Of a stretch of DNA of 24,548 bases, positions 5,593 to 13,606 are shown piece by piece; the stretch's first letter is position 1; each line of letters opens with the position of its first letter. Both the position numbers and the translations under genes were made by a program. Origin of the DNA: an uncultured Bacteroides sp. (GTDB taxonomy: Bacteria > Bacteroidota > Bacteroidia > Bacteroidales > Bacteroidaceae); the NCBI GenBank assembly GCA_905201685.1, contig CAJKOW010000029.1, positions 1-24,548 of the forward strand, given 5' to 3'. The notes under the pieces are model-generated. The model was not told the origin of the DNA, did no database searches, and worked only from the letters and a program-made list of their open reading frames with translations.

Positions 5593-8481
5593 CTACTTAC
5601 TTTTAGCTTCTAATGAATATCCATCCGGCAGAGAATCTTTTTTCTGGGTCTTTGCCGCTTTTAATTCTTCTTTCAGGAATCGGGGGGTAAATCCTTTAGA
5701 ACTGTCGGCCACTTCCTCGGGAGTGCCACAGGACAGGACTCCACCTCCACCCTTTCCTCCTTCGGGCCCCATGTCGATGATGTAGTCGGCCATCTTGATG
5801 ACATCCAGGTTGTGCTCGATGACGATAACCGTGTTTCCCTTATCGACCAGCCTGTTCAGTACGTTCATCAACACACGGATATCTTCGAAATGCAGGCCGG
5901 TTGTCGGTTCGTCCAATATGTACAAGGTCTTACCCGTATCGCGTTTGGACAGTTCAGTTGCCAGTTTGACACGCTGGCTTTCGCCACCGGACAGAGTTGT
6001 GGACGACTGACCTAACTTGATGTAACCCAAGCCGACTTCCTGTATCACTTTTATTTTGTTCAGTATTTGCGGAACATTTTCGAAGAATTCTACCGCACGG
6101 TTGATGGTCATGTCCAGTACGTCGGCAATGGATTTTCCTTTGAAACGAACTTCGAGCGTCTCCCGATTGTACCGTTTTCCGTGGCATACCTCGCAGGGGA
6201 CATATACGTCCGGCAGGAAATTCATTTCAATGGTCTTATATCCGTTACCCTGACAGGCTTCGCAGCGTCCTCCACTGACATTGAACGAAAAGCGACCGGG
6301 TTTGTACCCGCGGATCTTGGCTTCGGGCAGACCAACAAACAGGTTGCGGATGTCGGAAAAAACACCGGTGTATGTGGCGGGATTAGACCGCGGAGTACGT
6401 CCCAATGGAGACTGATCTACATTGACGACCTTGTCGATATATTCCAGACCTTCGATGCTATCGTAAGGCAGCGGATCTTGCAGAGAACGGTAGAACTTCT
6501 GCGACAGGATGGGTTGCAGTGTCTCGTTGATCAGGGTCGATTTGCCGCTTCCTGACACGCCGGTCACGCAGATCAGTTTGCCCAAGGGAAATTCTACATC
6601 AATGTTTTTCAGGTTATTGCCCTTGGCACCACGCAACCAGATGCTATGTCCGTTGCCTTTGCGCCGTTGTGCAGGGATTTCGATGGCACATTCGCCGTTG
6701 AGGTAGCGCGACGTCAGGGTGTGGGTGCGCAACATCTCCTGAGGAGTACCTGCAAAAACAACTTCGCCTCCCAGACGTCCGGCTTTAGGTCCCATGTCGA
6801 TTACGTAATCGGCAGCCAGCATCATGTCTTTGTCGTGTTCGACGACGATAACCGTGTTGCCCAAATCGCGCAGTTCCTTTAATGAATGTATCAGGCGTTG
6901 GTTGTCGCGCTGATGCAGTCCGATACTGGGTTCGTCCAAGATATAGAGGACATTGACCAACTGTGATCCAATTTGAGTGGCCAGTCTTATGCGCTGGCTT
7001 TCACCGCCGGACAGACTGACGGCACTACGGTTCAGAGACAGATAATCGAGGCCTACATCCAAGAGGAATTTGAGCCGTGTCCGAATCTCCTTCAGGATTT
7101 CTGCGGCAATCTGTCGCTGTTTGTTGTCAAGGTGTTCATCTACCTTCTGAAGCCATTCGTACAGGTCCTTGATGTCCATGCTGGACAGTTCGTAGATATT
7201 CTTGTCGTGGATGCGGAACGAGAGTGCCTCTTTGTTCAGTTTGGCTCCGTGGCATTCGGGGCAGACTGTTGTTTTGGCAAACTGTTCGGCCCACTTCTGG
7301 GCAGTAGCAGAGGAATCTTTTTCCTGTAGCATCTGGATGTATTTTACAACTCCTTCGAAAGTCACAAAGTAATCGGAAGAGGTACCAATCAATGAACTTT
7401 TGATTTTTATGCGTTCGTCGGCTCCATACAGAATCTCTTCGATGGCCTCTTCGGGCAAATCTTTAGCCGGAGTCTTTAGGGTAGCCTCGTATTTTTCCAG
7501 CAGGGCGTCTATCTGCCAGAATATCATGCTGTTCTTGTATTTCCCGATGGGAGCTATGGCTCCTTCGTAGATGGAAAGTTCACGATTGGGTATCACTTTG
7601 TCAATATCTATTTGATTGACAACGCCCAACCCCTTGCATTTGGGACAAGCACCCTGAGGCGAGTTGAAAGAAAAATTATGCGGTGCGGGGTCGCGGTATG
7701 AGAGCCCCGTGACGGGACACATGAGGCGCTTGCTGTAGTGACGGACACTTTCGTTTTCAGCATCCAGGATCATGATCAGTCCATCGCCTTGTTTCATAGC
7801 AGTAGCTACACTGTTTTTCAAACGATTATCATCCTTTTCTGAAACTATCAGTTTATCTATGACTACTTCTATGTCATGATTCTTATACCGGTCCAACTTC
7901 ATGCCGGGAAGAGCCTCACAGATTTTTTGGTCCACCCTTACGTACAGATACCCTTTTTTCCGAATCTGCTCGAACAGTTCTTTATAATGTCCCTTCCGAT
8001 TGCGAATCAACGGAGAAAGAATGTATATTTTCTTTCCTTTATAGTCTTTCAATATCAGGTCCAGAATCTGTTCTTCGGTATATTTCACCATTTTTTCTCC
8101 CGACAAGTAGGAGTATGCTATGCCGGCACGAGCGTACAATAGTCGCAGGTAATCGTAGATTTCGGTAGTAGTGCCTACGGTAGAACGAGGATTCTTGTTG
8201 GTGGTTTTCTGCTCGATAGAGATGACTGGGCTTAATCCGGTAATTTTGTCCACGTCTGGTCTTTCCAAATTGCCTAAAAAATTGCGTGCATAAGCTGAAA
8301 ATGTTTCGATATAGCGACGTTGTCCCTCAGCAAAGATCGTATCGAACGCCAACGACGATTTACCGCTTCCGCTAAGCCCGGTAATAACTGTCAAGCTGTT
8401 GCGGGGAATTTCCGCATCGATATTTTTCAGATTATGCACTCGGGCACCATATACATTGATATACTCTTTTTCTTCTTGCAT
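5593..8481 (-). CDS. uvrA: UvrABC excinuclease subunit A
   Basis: This 962-residue protein has both ABC ATPase modules: Walker A GLSGSGKSS (35-43) and GVSGSGKST (641-649), signatures LSGGESQ (490-496 and 830-836), and Walker B LDEP (515-518 and 856-859). The C-terminal zinc finger is intact (C740, C743, C763, C766). The first zinc module reads CPVTG at 255-259 with CPKC at 279-282, so the usual second cysteine is Thr258. UvrA dimers recognise bulky DNA lesions, load UvrB and leave. Length is normal for UvrA1, and the N-terminus YINVYGARVHNLKNI supports the start. The 3' end has only a weak hairpin (about 5560-5577). A -7-like TATTTTTG sits at 8519-8526 on the minus strand without a clear -33 partner. 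uvrB lies about 6.6 kb away in a separate unit. Confidence 0.97.
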   Translation of the reverse strand: MQEEKEYINVYGARVHNLKNIDAEIPRNSLTVITGLSGSGKSSLAFDTIFAEGQRRYIETFSAYARNFLGNLERPDVDKITGLSPVISIEQKTTNKNPRSTVGTTTEIYDYLRLLYARAGIAYSYLSGEKMVKYTEEQILDLILKDYKGKKIYILSPLIRNRKGHYKELFEQIRKKGYLYVRVDQKICEALPGMKLDRYKNHDIEVVIDKLIVSEKDDNRLKNSVATAMKQGDGLIMILDAENESVRHYSKRLMCPVTGLSYRDPAPHNFSFNSPQGACPKCKGLGVVNQIDIDKVIPNRELSIYEGAIAPIGKYKNSMIFWQIDALLEKYEATLKTPAKDLPEEAIEEILYGADERIKIKSSLIGTSSDYFVTFEGVVKYIQMLQEKDSSATAQKWAEQFAKTTVCPECHGAKLNKEALSFRIHDKNIYELSSMDIKDLYEWLQKVDEHLDNKQRQIAAEILKEIRTRLKFLLDVGLDYLSLNRSAVSLSGGESQRIRLATQIGSQLVNVLYILDEPSIGLHQRDNQRLIHSLKELRDLGNTVIVVEHDKDMMLAADYVIDMGPKAGRLGGEVVFAGTPQEMLRTHTLTSRYLNGECAIEIPAQRRKGNGHSIWLRGAKGNNLKNIDVEFPLGKLICVTGVSGSGKSTLINETLQPILSQKFYRSLQDPLPYDSIEGLEYIDKVVNVDQSPLGRTPRSNPATYTGVFSDIRNLFVGLPEAKIRGYKPGRFSFNVSGGRCEACQGNGYKTIEMNFLPDVYVPCEVCHGKRYNRETLEVRFKGKSIADVLDMTINRAVEFFENVPQILNKIKVIQEVGLGYIKLGQSSTTLSGGESQRVKLATELSKRDTGKTLYILDEPTTGLHFEDIRVLMNVLNRLVDKGNTVIVIEHNLDVIKMADYIIDMGPEGGKGGGGVLSCGTPEEVADSSKGFTPRFLKEELKAAKTQKKDSLPDGYSLEAKSK

Positions 8482-8605
8482 GTTACCATTCTGATTTAAA
8501 TCGGCAATAAACTACATGCAAAAATAAGCGTTTCCATCCGAATATCATTTTAAATGATTTATTTTTCGGCTTTGAAAAGAGGAATATTATTTCTTAACTC
8601 ATTCT

Positions 8606-8638
8606 TTTGGTCGGAATGGCATAATATTCTTAACTTTG
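8606..8638 (+). promoter_or_regulatory. Promoter of the LysM-porT unit
   Basis: TTTG (8606-8609) is followed after 21 bases by TAACTTTG (8631-8638). A second TAACTTTG follows at 8642-8649. Both fit the Bacteroides -7 element. The predicted leader is about 125 bases. It holds an 8-bp inverted repeat, TACTTGCG (8665-8672) with CGCAAGTA (8699-8706), loop 26 bases. Confidence 0.55.
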
Positions 8639-8770
8639 CATTAACTTTGGGGCGTATGGAGAATTACTTGCGGCAATAATTTGATATTTCAAAGGTTTCG
8701 CAAGTAGCGAATTGATTAATCGATGACTACCGAACGGAAAAATAATTTGCGAAACTTAAAATAGTAATAG

Positions 8771-10579
8771 ATGAAAACAATTAACCGGATGGTCTGTCTG
8801 CTTTTGCTTGCCTGCATGTGCGGTGTGAAAGTGAAAGCGCAAGAAAACCAGACTTATATATTACATACTATTGAAAAAGGACAGAGTCTTTATTCGATTG
8901 CCAGCATGTACGGTGTCAGCCAGGCAGACATTGTAAAACTGAATCCCGGCAGCGACGAGAAAATATACATCGGACATACACTCCGGATTCCACGAAGTGT
9001 GACAAACAGCCAGAAAGAAACGTATCATACGATTGAGGCTGGCGAAACGTTGTATCGTCTGACCGTGAAATATAACGTTTCGGCCAAGGCTATATGCGAT
9101 GCCAATCCGGGACTGAGTGCCGAAAACTTCCGTATCGGTCAAGTAATTCGAATTCCGATGCCGGGTGAATCAACCGTTACAGAAAATAATCAAGCTGTTA
9201 CTCAACTTGCGGAAACTAAGAATTCCGAAGTTATTCCGGCTGCAGTACAGTCTCGTTGTCGGGAAATGCACAGAGTAAAACGGAAGGAAACTGTTTACAG
9301 CATCAGTCGTGAATATGGAATCACGGAGGCGGAACTGATTGATGCCAATCCGGAGCTGAAAGGTAAAAGCAAAATAAAGAAAGGTGCTTATCTGTGCATT
9401 CCCTACCCTTCCGTTACGCAGCAACAGAAAGCAGGAAACGTACATTCCCAAACGGTACCTACTGACAGTGAACTGTTTAATGAAAATAAGAAGAAGGCTG
9501 AACGGATCAGTACCATTAAGGCAGCCGTTATTCTCCCCTTCTTGCCTGATGCGGCATCGCGTAGCGAATCGGCACGTATGGTAGAGTATTACGAAGGTTT
9601 TTTAATGGCAGTGGACAGCCTGAAGCGTGGCGGAACTTCCATTGACCTTTATACCTATAATTCGGGCGCAAATGTGGGAGCCTTGAACGAAATTCTTTCA
9701 AGAAGTGAAATGAAAGACATGGATATTGTTTTCGGTCCTCTGCAACAACAACAGATTAAACCGCTGGCGGATTTTGCGAAGAAGAATGATGTTCGTTTGG
9801 TTATTCCTTTTACTTCGAAGGATAATACCGTATTCCGTAATTCGGCAATCTATCAGATTAATACGCCTCAATCTTATTTATATTCAGAGGTTTACGATCA
9901 TTTTGTCCGTCAATTCCCCAATGCGAATGTAATCTTTATTGAGGCAAGCAGCCAAACGAAAGATAAAGCAGAGTTTATTAAAGGGATGAAGGATGAATTG
10001 CGTAACCGTTCCATTCCGATGGCTACGGTTGCCGAGGATGCTTCCGTAGAATCGTTGAAGGGTATGTTGAAAGCCGACCGCGAGAATATATTCATACCGA
10101 CATCGGGTAGCAATCTGGTTTTGGTCAAGTGTCTGCCGCAAATGACGCTGTTGGTACGGGAAAATCCGGAATTCAGTATTCATTTGTTCGGATATCCGGA
10201 ATGGCAGACCTATACGAAAGATCACCTGGAATCGTTCTTTGATTTGGATACTTATTTCTATTCTTCTTTCTATACGAACGATTTGTTTCCTGCGGCCAAG
10301 AGCTTTACACGCAATTATCGTCGTTGGTATGGAAAGGATATGGATGAGCGCTATCCGAAATACGGTATGTTAGGTTTCGATACCGGCTATTTCTTCCTGA
10401 AAGGACTGTCTCGTTATGGCAGCGAACTGGAGAATAATATTCAGCGGCTGGATTTTACGCCGATACAGACCGGCTTCAAATTTCAACGTGTCAATAATTG
10501 GGGCGGATTTGTGAATAAGAAAGTGTTCTTTGTACGTTTTACGAAGAACTATGAGTTGGTGAAACTTGATTTTGATTGA
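8771..10579 (+). CDS. Secreted LysM protein with periplasmic-binding-protein fold
   Basis: This 602-residue protein has a signal peptide (about 1-23, ending VKAQ) and no lipobox. Three LysM modules follow at about 29-75 (HTIEKGQSLYSIASMYGVS), 84-129 (HTIEAGETLYRLTVKYNVS) and 166-212 (HRVKRKETVYSISREYGIT). LysM modules bind peptidoglycan. From about 250 to the end the protein resembles the type I periplasmic-binding (Leu/Ile/Val-binding) fold, starting IKAAVILPFLPD. Members with this combination occur across Bacteroidota, usually annotated only as LysM proteins. It is probably periplasmic and held on the cell wall. The PBP-type domain could bind a small ligand or act as a protein-protein module, as the similar fold does in E. 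coli LpoA. Function is not established. The next gene encodes an outer-membrane barrel 5 bases later, so the two are co-transcribed. Confidence 0.85.
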   Translation: MKTINRMVCLLLLACMCGVKVKAQENQTYILHTIEKGQSLYSIASMYGVSQADIVKLNPGSDEKIYIGHTLRIPRSVTNSQKETYHTIEAGETLYRLTVKYNVSAKAICDANPGLSAENFRIGQVIRIPMPGESTVTENNQAVTQLAETKNSEVIPAAVQSRCREMHRVKRKETVYSISREYGITEAELIDANPELKGKSKIKKGAYLCIPYPSVTQQQKAGNVHSQTVPTDSELFNENKKKAERISTIKAAVILPFLPDAASRSESARMVEYYEGFLMAVDSLKRGGTSIDLYTYNSGANVGALNEILSRSEMKDMDIVFGPLQQQQIKPLADFAKKNDVRLVIPFTSKDNTVFRNSAIYQINTPQSYLYSEVYDHFVRQFPNANVIFIEASSQTKDKAEFIKGMKDELRNRSIPMATVAEDASVESLKGMLKADRENIFIPTSGSNLVLVKCLPQMTLLVRENPEFSIHLFGYPEWQTYTKDHLESFFDLDTYFYSSFYTNDLFPAAKSFTRNYRRWYGKDMDERYPKYGMLGFDTGYFFLKGLSRYGSELENNIQRLDFTPIQTGFKFQRVNNWGGFVNKKVFFVRFTKNYELVKLDFD

Positions 10580-10584
10580 ATGTG

Positions 10585-11274
10585 ATGAAACTGAAAACGA
10601 TTATTGGTACGGCTTTCCTGCTGGGAGCATGTGTCGTGCCTGTCAAGGCACAGGTTGGCGAACAACGTCATAATTTTGCTTTAGGAATAAATGGAGGCAT
10701 CAACCTGAATAGTGTAACGTTCTCACCCAGCGTGCGGCAGAAGAACTTGCTTGGAATGACCGGAGGTATTACAGCTCGATACATTTCAGAACGGTATTTC
10801 AAGATGATTTGTGGAGCCCAGATCGAAATAAACTTCTCGCAACATGGTTGGGATGAGTTTTATGAGGATTATCCTGAGTTGCAATATACACGGAAGATGA
10901 ATTATGTGGAGATTCCATTTCTGGCTCATCTGGCTTTTGGTAAAGAACAGAGAGGTGTACAGTTCTTCATCCATGCTGGTCCTCAGATAGGTTTTTTTCT
11001 GAGTGACAGTTATACAATGAGTGATAATTGGGGAAACTACTCAGGGATCACCGTAGAACAACATGACATGCCGGTAGAGAACAAGTTTGACTATGGTATT
11101 GCTGGCGGTGCAGGGCTTGAAATACGTACGGGAGCCGGTAATTTCTTAGTGGAAGGACGGTATTATTATGCATTATCCGACTTTTATCACAGCACCAAAA
11201 AGGATTATTTTTCACGCTCAGCTCATGGAGTAATCACTGCTAAAATTACTTATCTGTTCGATCTGAAGAAATAA
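10585..11274 (+). CDS. PorT-like outer-membrane beta-barrel protein
   Basis: This protein is 229 residues from the ATG at 10585. A frame extension to TTG 10576 exists, but the ATG start gives a clean signal peptide (MKLKTIIGTAFLLGACVVPVKAQ) and avoids overlapping the upstream stop. The mature part is a series of alternating amphipathic strands, such as FALGINGGINLNSVTF, MNYVEIPFLAHLAFG, FFIHAGPQIGFFLS and FDYGIAGGAGLEIRT, ending in a terminal strand YLFDL. This is the pattern of the PorT/outer membrane beta-barrel 2 family of Bacteroidota. It is expected to sit in the outer membrane with about eight strands. Named PorT acts in type IX secretion, but most family members have no known role, so I give no symbol. 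It is translated just after the LysM protein. Confidence 0.8.
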   Translation: MKLKTIIGTAFLLGACVVPVKAQVGEQRHNFALGINGGINLNSVTFSPSVRQKNLLGMTGGITARYISERYFKMICGAQIEINFSQHGWDEFYEDYPELQYTRKMNYVEIPFLAHLAFGKEQRGVQFFIHAGPQIGFFLSDSYTMSDNWGNYSGITVEQHDMPVENKFDYGIAGGAGLEIRTGAGNFLVEGRYYYALSDFYHSTKKDYFSRSAHGVITAKITYLFDLKK

Positions 11275-11276
11275 TA

Positions 11277-11326
11277 AAAAAGTCAGGCACGAATTACCAA
11301 GAAAGTAAATTCGTGCCTGACTTTTT
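11277..11326. terminator. Strong bidirectional terminator between convergent units
   Basis: A perfect 19-bp inverted repeat pairs 11277-11295 with 11308-11326. The arms begin AAAAAGTCAGGCACG and end CGTGCCTGACTTTTT, with a 12-base loop. The A-run and T-run flanks let it work for the porT-like gene on plus and the DUF4293 gene on minus. Confidence 0.92.
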
Positions 11327-11347
11327 ATGTATTATAAGAAAGATGCC

Positions 11348-11803
11348 TTATCTCAACCTGTCGGCTGCCCTGACCATTACCTCATCGCTATAAATAGCAC
11401 GGAATGAGAGGTAATTCAGTATAATGCATATTACAGGCAGGCATAAGGCCCACTTGAGGTGGAAACCTGCCTGAAGGTCGTCTTTCAGAACAAACATGAA
11501 TACCAAAAAGGCTATGTAAAAGCCTACTAACAAGATGCTTCCAAATATGGTCATGCGTATCTGCAGCATGCGGTTACGATAAAGGAAAATGCTGCAACAC
11601 GCAATAACGGCACTTAATATCAGGATGCCGAACAAACCCCACGTAGATTGGAACGTTCCGTCGGCCATGGTAACGCCTAATGGTTTGAAAACATGAGTTG
11701 TAATATTATCCGTTCCTACAAATTGTCCGATCGGCATAAAAGCTGTTGCGACAAGCAAGATAGTCACTAACAATAAATAGACGGATTGGATGCGTTGTAT
11801 CAT
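11348..11803 (-). CDS. DUF4293 four-helix membrane protein
   Basis: This 151-residue protein begins MIQRIQSVYLLLVTILLVATAF, the hallmark start of DUF4293 proteins, which are confined to Bacteroidota. It has four membrane spans at about 7-24, 54-73, 82-105 and 115-136. The function is unknown. Its ATG shares one base with the stop of rpoZ (TAATG), so translation is coupled, and it is the last gene of the bamD-rpoZ unit before the bidirectional terminator. A link to envelope biogenesis or to transcription is only guilt by association. Confidence 0.88.
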   Translation of the reverse strand: MIQRIQSVYLLLVTILLVATAFMPIGQFVGTDNITTHVFKPLGVTMADGTFQSTWGLFGILILSAVIACCSIFLYRNRMLQIRMTIFGSILLVGFYIAFLVFMFVLKDDLQAGFHLKWALCLPVICIILNYLSFRAIYSDEVMVRAADRLR

Positions 11804-12138
11804 TATTGTAATTTTTCTTTTTCTTTGGCCGGATTACGATAATATATCTTGCCTTCAATGTATTCCTGTGTAGCTATCAGGGTCGGTTTGGGCAATTTTT
11901 CGTAATAACGGGAAATCTCAATCTGCTCGCGGTTTTCGAATACTTCTTCCAAATTGTCGTTGTAGGAAGCAAATTCGGCCAGTTTTTTGGAAAGGTCATT
12001 TTTGATCTCCACACTGATTTGATTAGCGCGCTTGGCTATAATCGCAACAGTTTCATACACGTTACCGGTGTCCTCGCACAGTTCCATCATATCGCGGGTT
12101 ACCGTAGTTGTTGGAGCATTCGTTTTTCTGTAATCCAT
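11803..12138 (-). CDS. rpoZ: RNA polymerase omega subunit (Bacteroidota type)
   Basis: This 111-residue protein belongs to the RpoZ/Rpb6 family. It has an N-terminal TRDMMELCEDTGNVYETVAIIAKRANQI-type core (split here into its recognisable parts TRDMMEL and IIAKRANQIS, about 14-43), which wraps the end of the beta-prime subunit. A Bacteroidota-type C-terminal half with an acidic stretch and KPTLIATQEYIEGKI (about 85-99) follows. Omega helps RNA polymerase assembly and can contribute to the ppGpp site, though that site is not conserved in all phyla. It lies 43 bases after bamD and overlaps the DUF4293 gene by one base. The bamD-rpoZ order recurs in Bacteroidota as I recall it. Confidence 0.9.
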   Translation of the reverse strand: MDYRKTNAPTTTVTRDMMELCEDTGNVYETVAIIAKRANQISVEIKNDLSKKLAEFASYNDNLEEVFENREQIEISRYYEKLPKPTLIATQEYIEGKIYYRNPAKEKEKLQ

Positions 12139-12181
12139 AAATCTTTCTATCTAAATTAAAATTCACGTATTTGTCTATCTG

Positions 12182-12985
12182 TTATTCTCCTAATACTTTC
12201 TTTGATTCTTGGAAAATGCGTTCCGCGTCTTTCAGATACTTACTTTCCGGAAACTCATTTTTGAAAGCATAGTATTCGTCTATTGTTTCGCGATAACGTT
12301 CCGGCTTTTTATCGTCAATACTATTGATGGCCATTTCGTATTTGGCTCGTAAAATGAGTATGGACAAGTCTTCACGTAAATTAGTATAAGGATAGTCCTT
12401 CAGAGCATTTTGGGCAGTAATAACGCAAGAAAGATAGTTATTACCACGGTAATTTCCTAAATTATAATACATTTTGGCGGAAAGATATTCTTTCATTACC
12501 AGTTTGTCCTGCAGGGCAAATATCATGTTCTGAGCTTCTTCTTTCCTCGAACTTTGCGGAAAATATTCCATGAACATCTGTAATTGCTGTATTGCAGTAT
12601 ATGTTCCTGACTGATCCAAACGGGGCTCGGGGGTATCGAGGAACAGTGCTTTTCCGGCATGAAAGCGAGCCAATTCGGTGTATATGCCACGGGGATATAC
12701 GTTATAATATTGAATGAAAGTTTGCGCAGCTGTCTGATAATCTCTTTGATTATAGTAACACATTCCTAACATGTATAGAGATTCTTCAGCCTTGTTGGTA
12801 CCTTTCAGGATGGCTATTAGTTCATTCAGTAACGTTGCTGCACGGCTATACTGCCCTTTAGCAAAGTAATTCTTTGCAGCCTCATATTTGTACTCATAAT
12901 CAGTACTTTTCAACAATTTGTTATATTCTCCACACGAGGAGAGTAGCAGGGCTGCCAGCAAAGTTATTAATATGTTCTTTTTCAT
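12182..12985 (-). CDS. bamD: Outer-membrane assembly lipoprotein BamD
   Basis: This 267-residue lipoprotein has signal peptide MKKNILITLLAALLLSSCGE and lipobox LSSC (acyl cysteine C18). The mature part is tetratricopeptide-like: YEAAKNYFAKGQYSRAATLL, SLYMLGMCYYNQRDYQTAAQ, then EYLSAKMYYNLGNYRGNNY and a C-terminal YAFKNEFPESKY repeat. BamD is the essential lipoprotein of the BAM complex that folds outer-membrane barrels with BamA. It is anchored to the inner face of the outer membrane. Size and repeat number fit the family. It is first in a three-gene unit with rpoZ and the DUF4293 gene and has a good promoter upstream. Confidence 0.92.
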   Translation of the reverse strand: MKKNILITLLAALLLSSCGEYNKLLKSTDYEYKYEAAKNYFAKGQYSRAATLLNELIAILKGTNKAEESLYMLGMCYYNQRDYQTAAQTFIQYYNVYPRGIYTELARFHAGKALFLDTPEPRLDQSGTYTAIQQLQMFMEYFPQSSRKEEAQNMIFALQDKLVMKEYLSAKMYYNLGNYRGNNYLSCVITAQNALKDYPYTNLREDLSILILRAKYEMAINSIDDKKPERYRETIDEYYAFKNEFPESKYLKDAERIFQESKKVLGE

Positions 12986-13006
12986 TACTATTATTCAAAT
13001 AATGCA

Positions 13007-13037
13007 CAAAGATAGATGTTCGTGCCGAATAAAGCAA
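13007..13037 (-). promoter_or_regulatory. Promoter of the bamD-rpoZ-DUF4293 unit
   Basis: On the minus strand TTG (13035-13037) precedes TATCTTTG (13007-13014) by 20 bases, fitting the Bacteroides consensus. The -7 element is about 21 bases upstream of the bamD ATG, so the leader is very short. Confidence 0.6.
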
Positions 13038-13071
13038 CGATACCAGCCTTAATTTTTCAAAAACCCGATAG

Positions 13072-13101
13072 AAAGGGCATTTTTAATGATAAATGCCCTT
13101 T
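13072..13101 (-). terminator. Terminator of the paaK-ACT unit
   Basis: AAAGGGCATTT (13072-13082) pairs with AAATGCCCTTT (13091-13101) around an 8-base loop, six bases past the ACT gene stop. The T-rich tail on the minus strand is interrupted (CTATCGGGTTTTT), so it is weaker than the other terminators here. Confidence 0.7.
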
Positions 13102-13107
13102 GATTTT

Positions 13108-13533
13108 CTATAAACGGTACAGGTCGTTTGCTGCTAACAAATCTACTTTTCTTTCGGTCAACACGCGTATGCAATTCTCCATGTCATTGGGGCGTATGAT
13201 AACGTTGGCTGTCTCGCCATTGGCAAATGAATACATGTATTCGATGAAGACACCTTCATCTGACAGGTAACGCAGTACTTTGGCCAATGAGCCCGGGATA
13301 TTGGGGCAACTGATACCAATCACGTCTGTGACATTTACTGCAAAGTGGTTATCTTTCAAGGCTTTGTATGCCTTATCCGGTTCCGAAACAATTCCGCGCA
13401 AAATACCGAAATCGGCATTTTCTGCGATGCAGAGGGCAGACAGGTTTACTCCCTCTTTGGCAAGGACTTCCGTCACTTCTGTCAGACGGCCCGACTTGTT
13501 TTCCAGGAAAATAGAAAGTTGTTTTGCTACCAT
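13108..13533 (-). CDS. Double ACT-domain protein linked to aryl-CoA ligase
   Basis: This 141-residue protein consists of two ACT domains in tandem (about 1-68 and 70-140), each with the loop typical of amino-acid binding (ENKSGRL near 11-17 and PNIPGSL near 78-84). ACT domains bind amino acids and give feedback control. Here there is no catalytic domain, so it is likely a stand-alone sensor. It follows the phenylacetate-CoA ligase by 73 bases, a pairing seen in many anaerobes, and it may sense an aromatic amino acid that feeds the ligase. The ligand is inferred. Such proteins are sometimes labelled acetolactate synthase subunits, but no partner enzyme is nearby. Confidence 0.85.
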   Translation of the reverse strand: MVAKQLSIFLENKSGRLTEVTEVLAKEGVNLSALCIAENADFGILRGIVSEPDKAYKALKDNHFAVNVTDVIGISCPNIPGSLAKVLRYLSDEGVFIEYMYSFANGETANVIIRPNDMENCIRVLTERKVDLLAANDLYRL

Positions 13534-13606
13534 AATAATAATGTATGAAATAATGATGTTATCTTTTTGCGTCTCTCTTCTCTTTCCGAATTCAGTTATA
13601 AGAGCG

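Noticed and set aside
10576..10584. TTG start for the barrel protein
   Set aside because: The ATG at 10585 gives a clean signal peptide and needs no overlap with the upstream stop codon.
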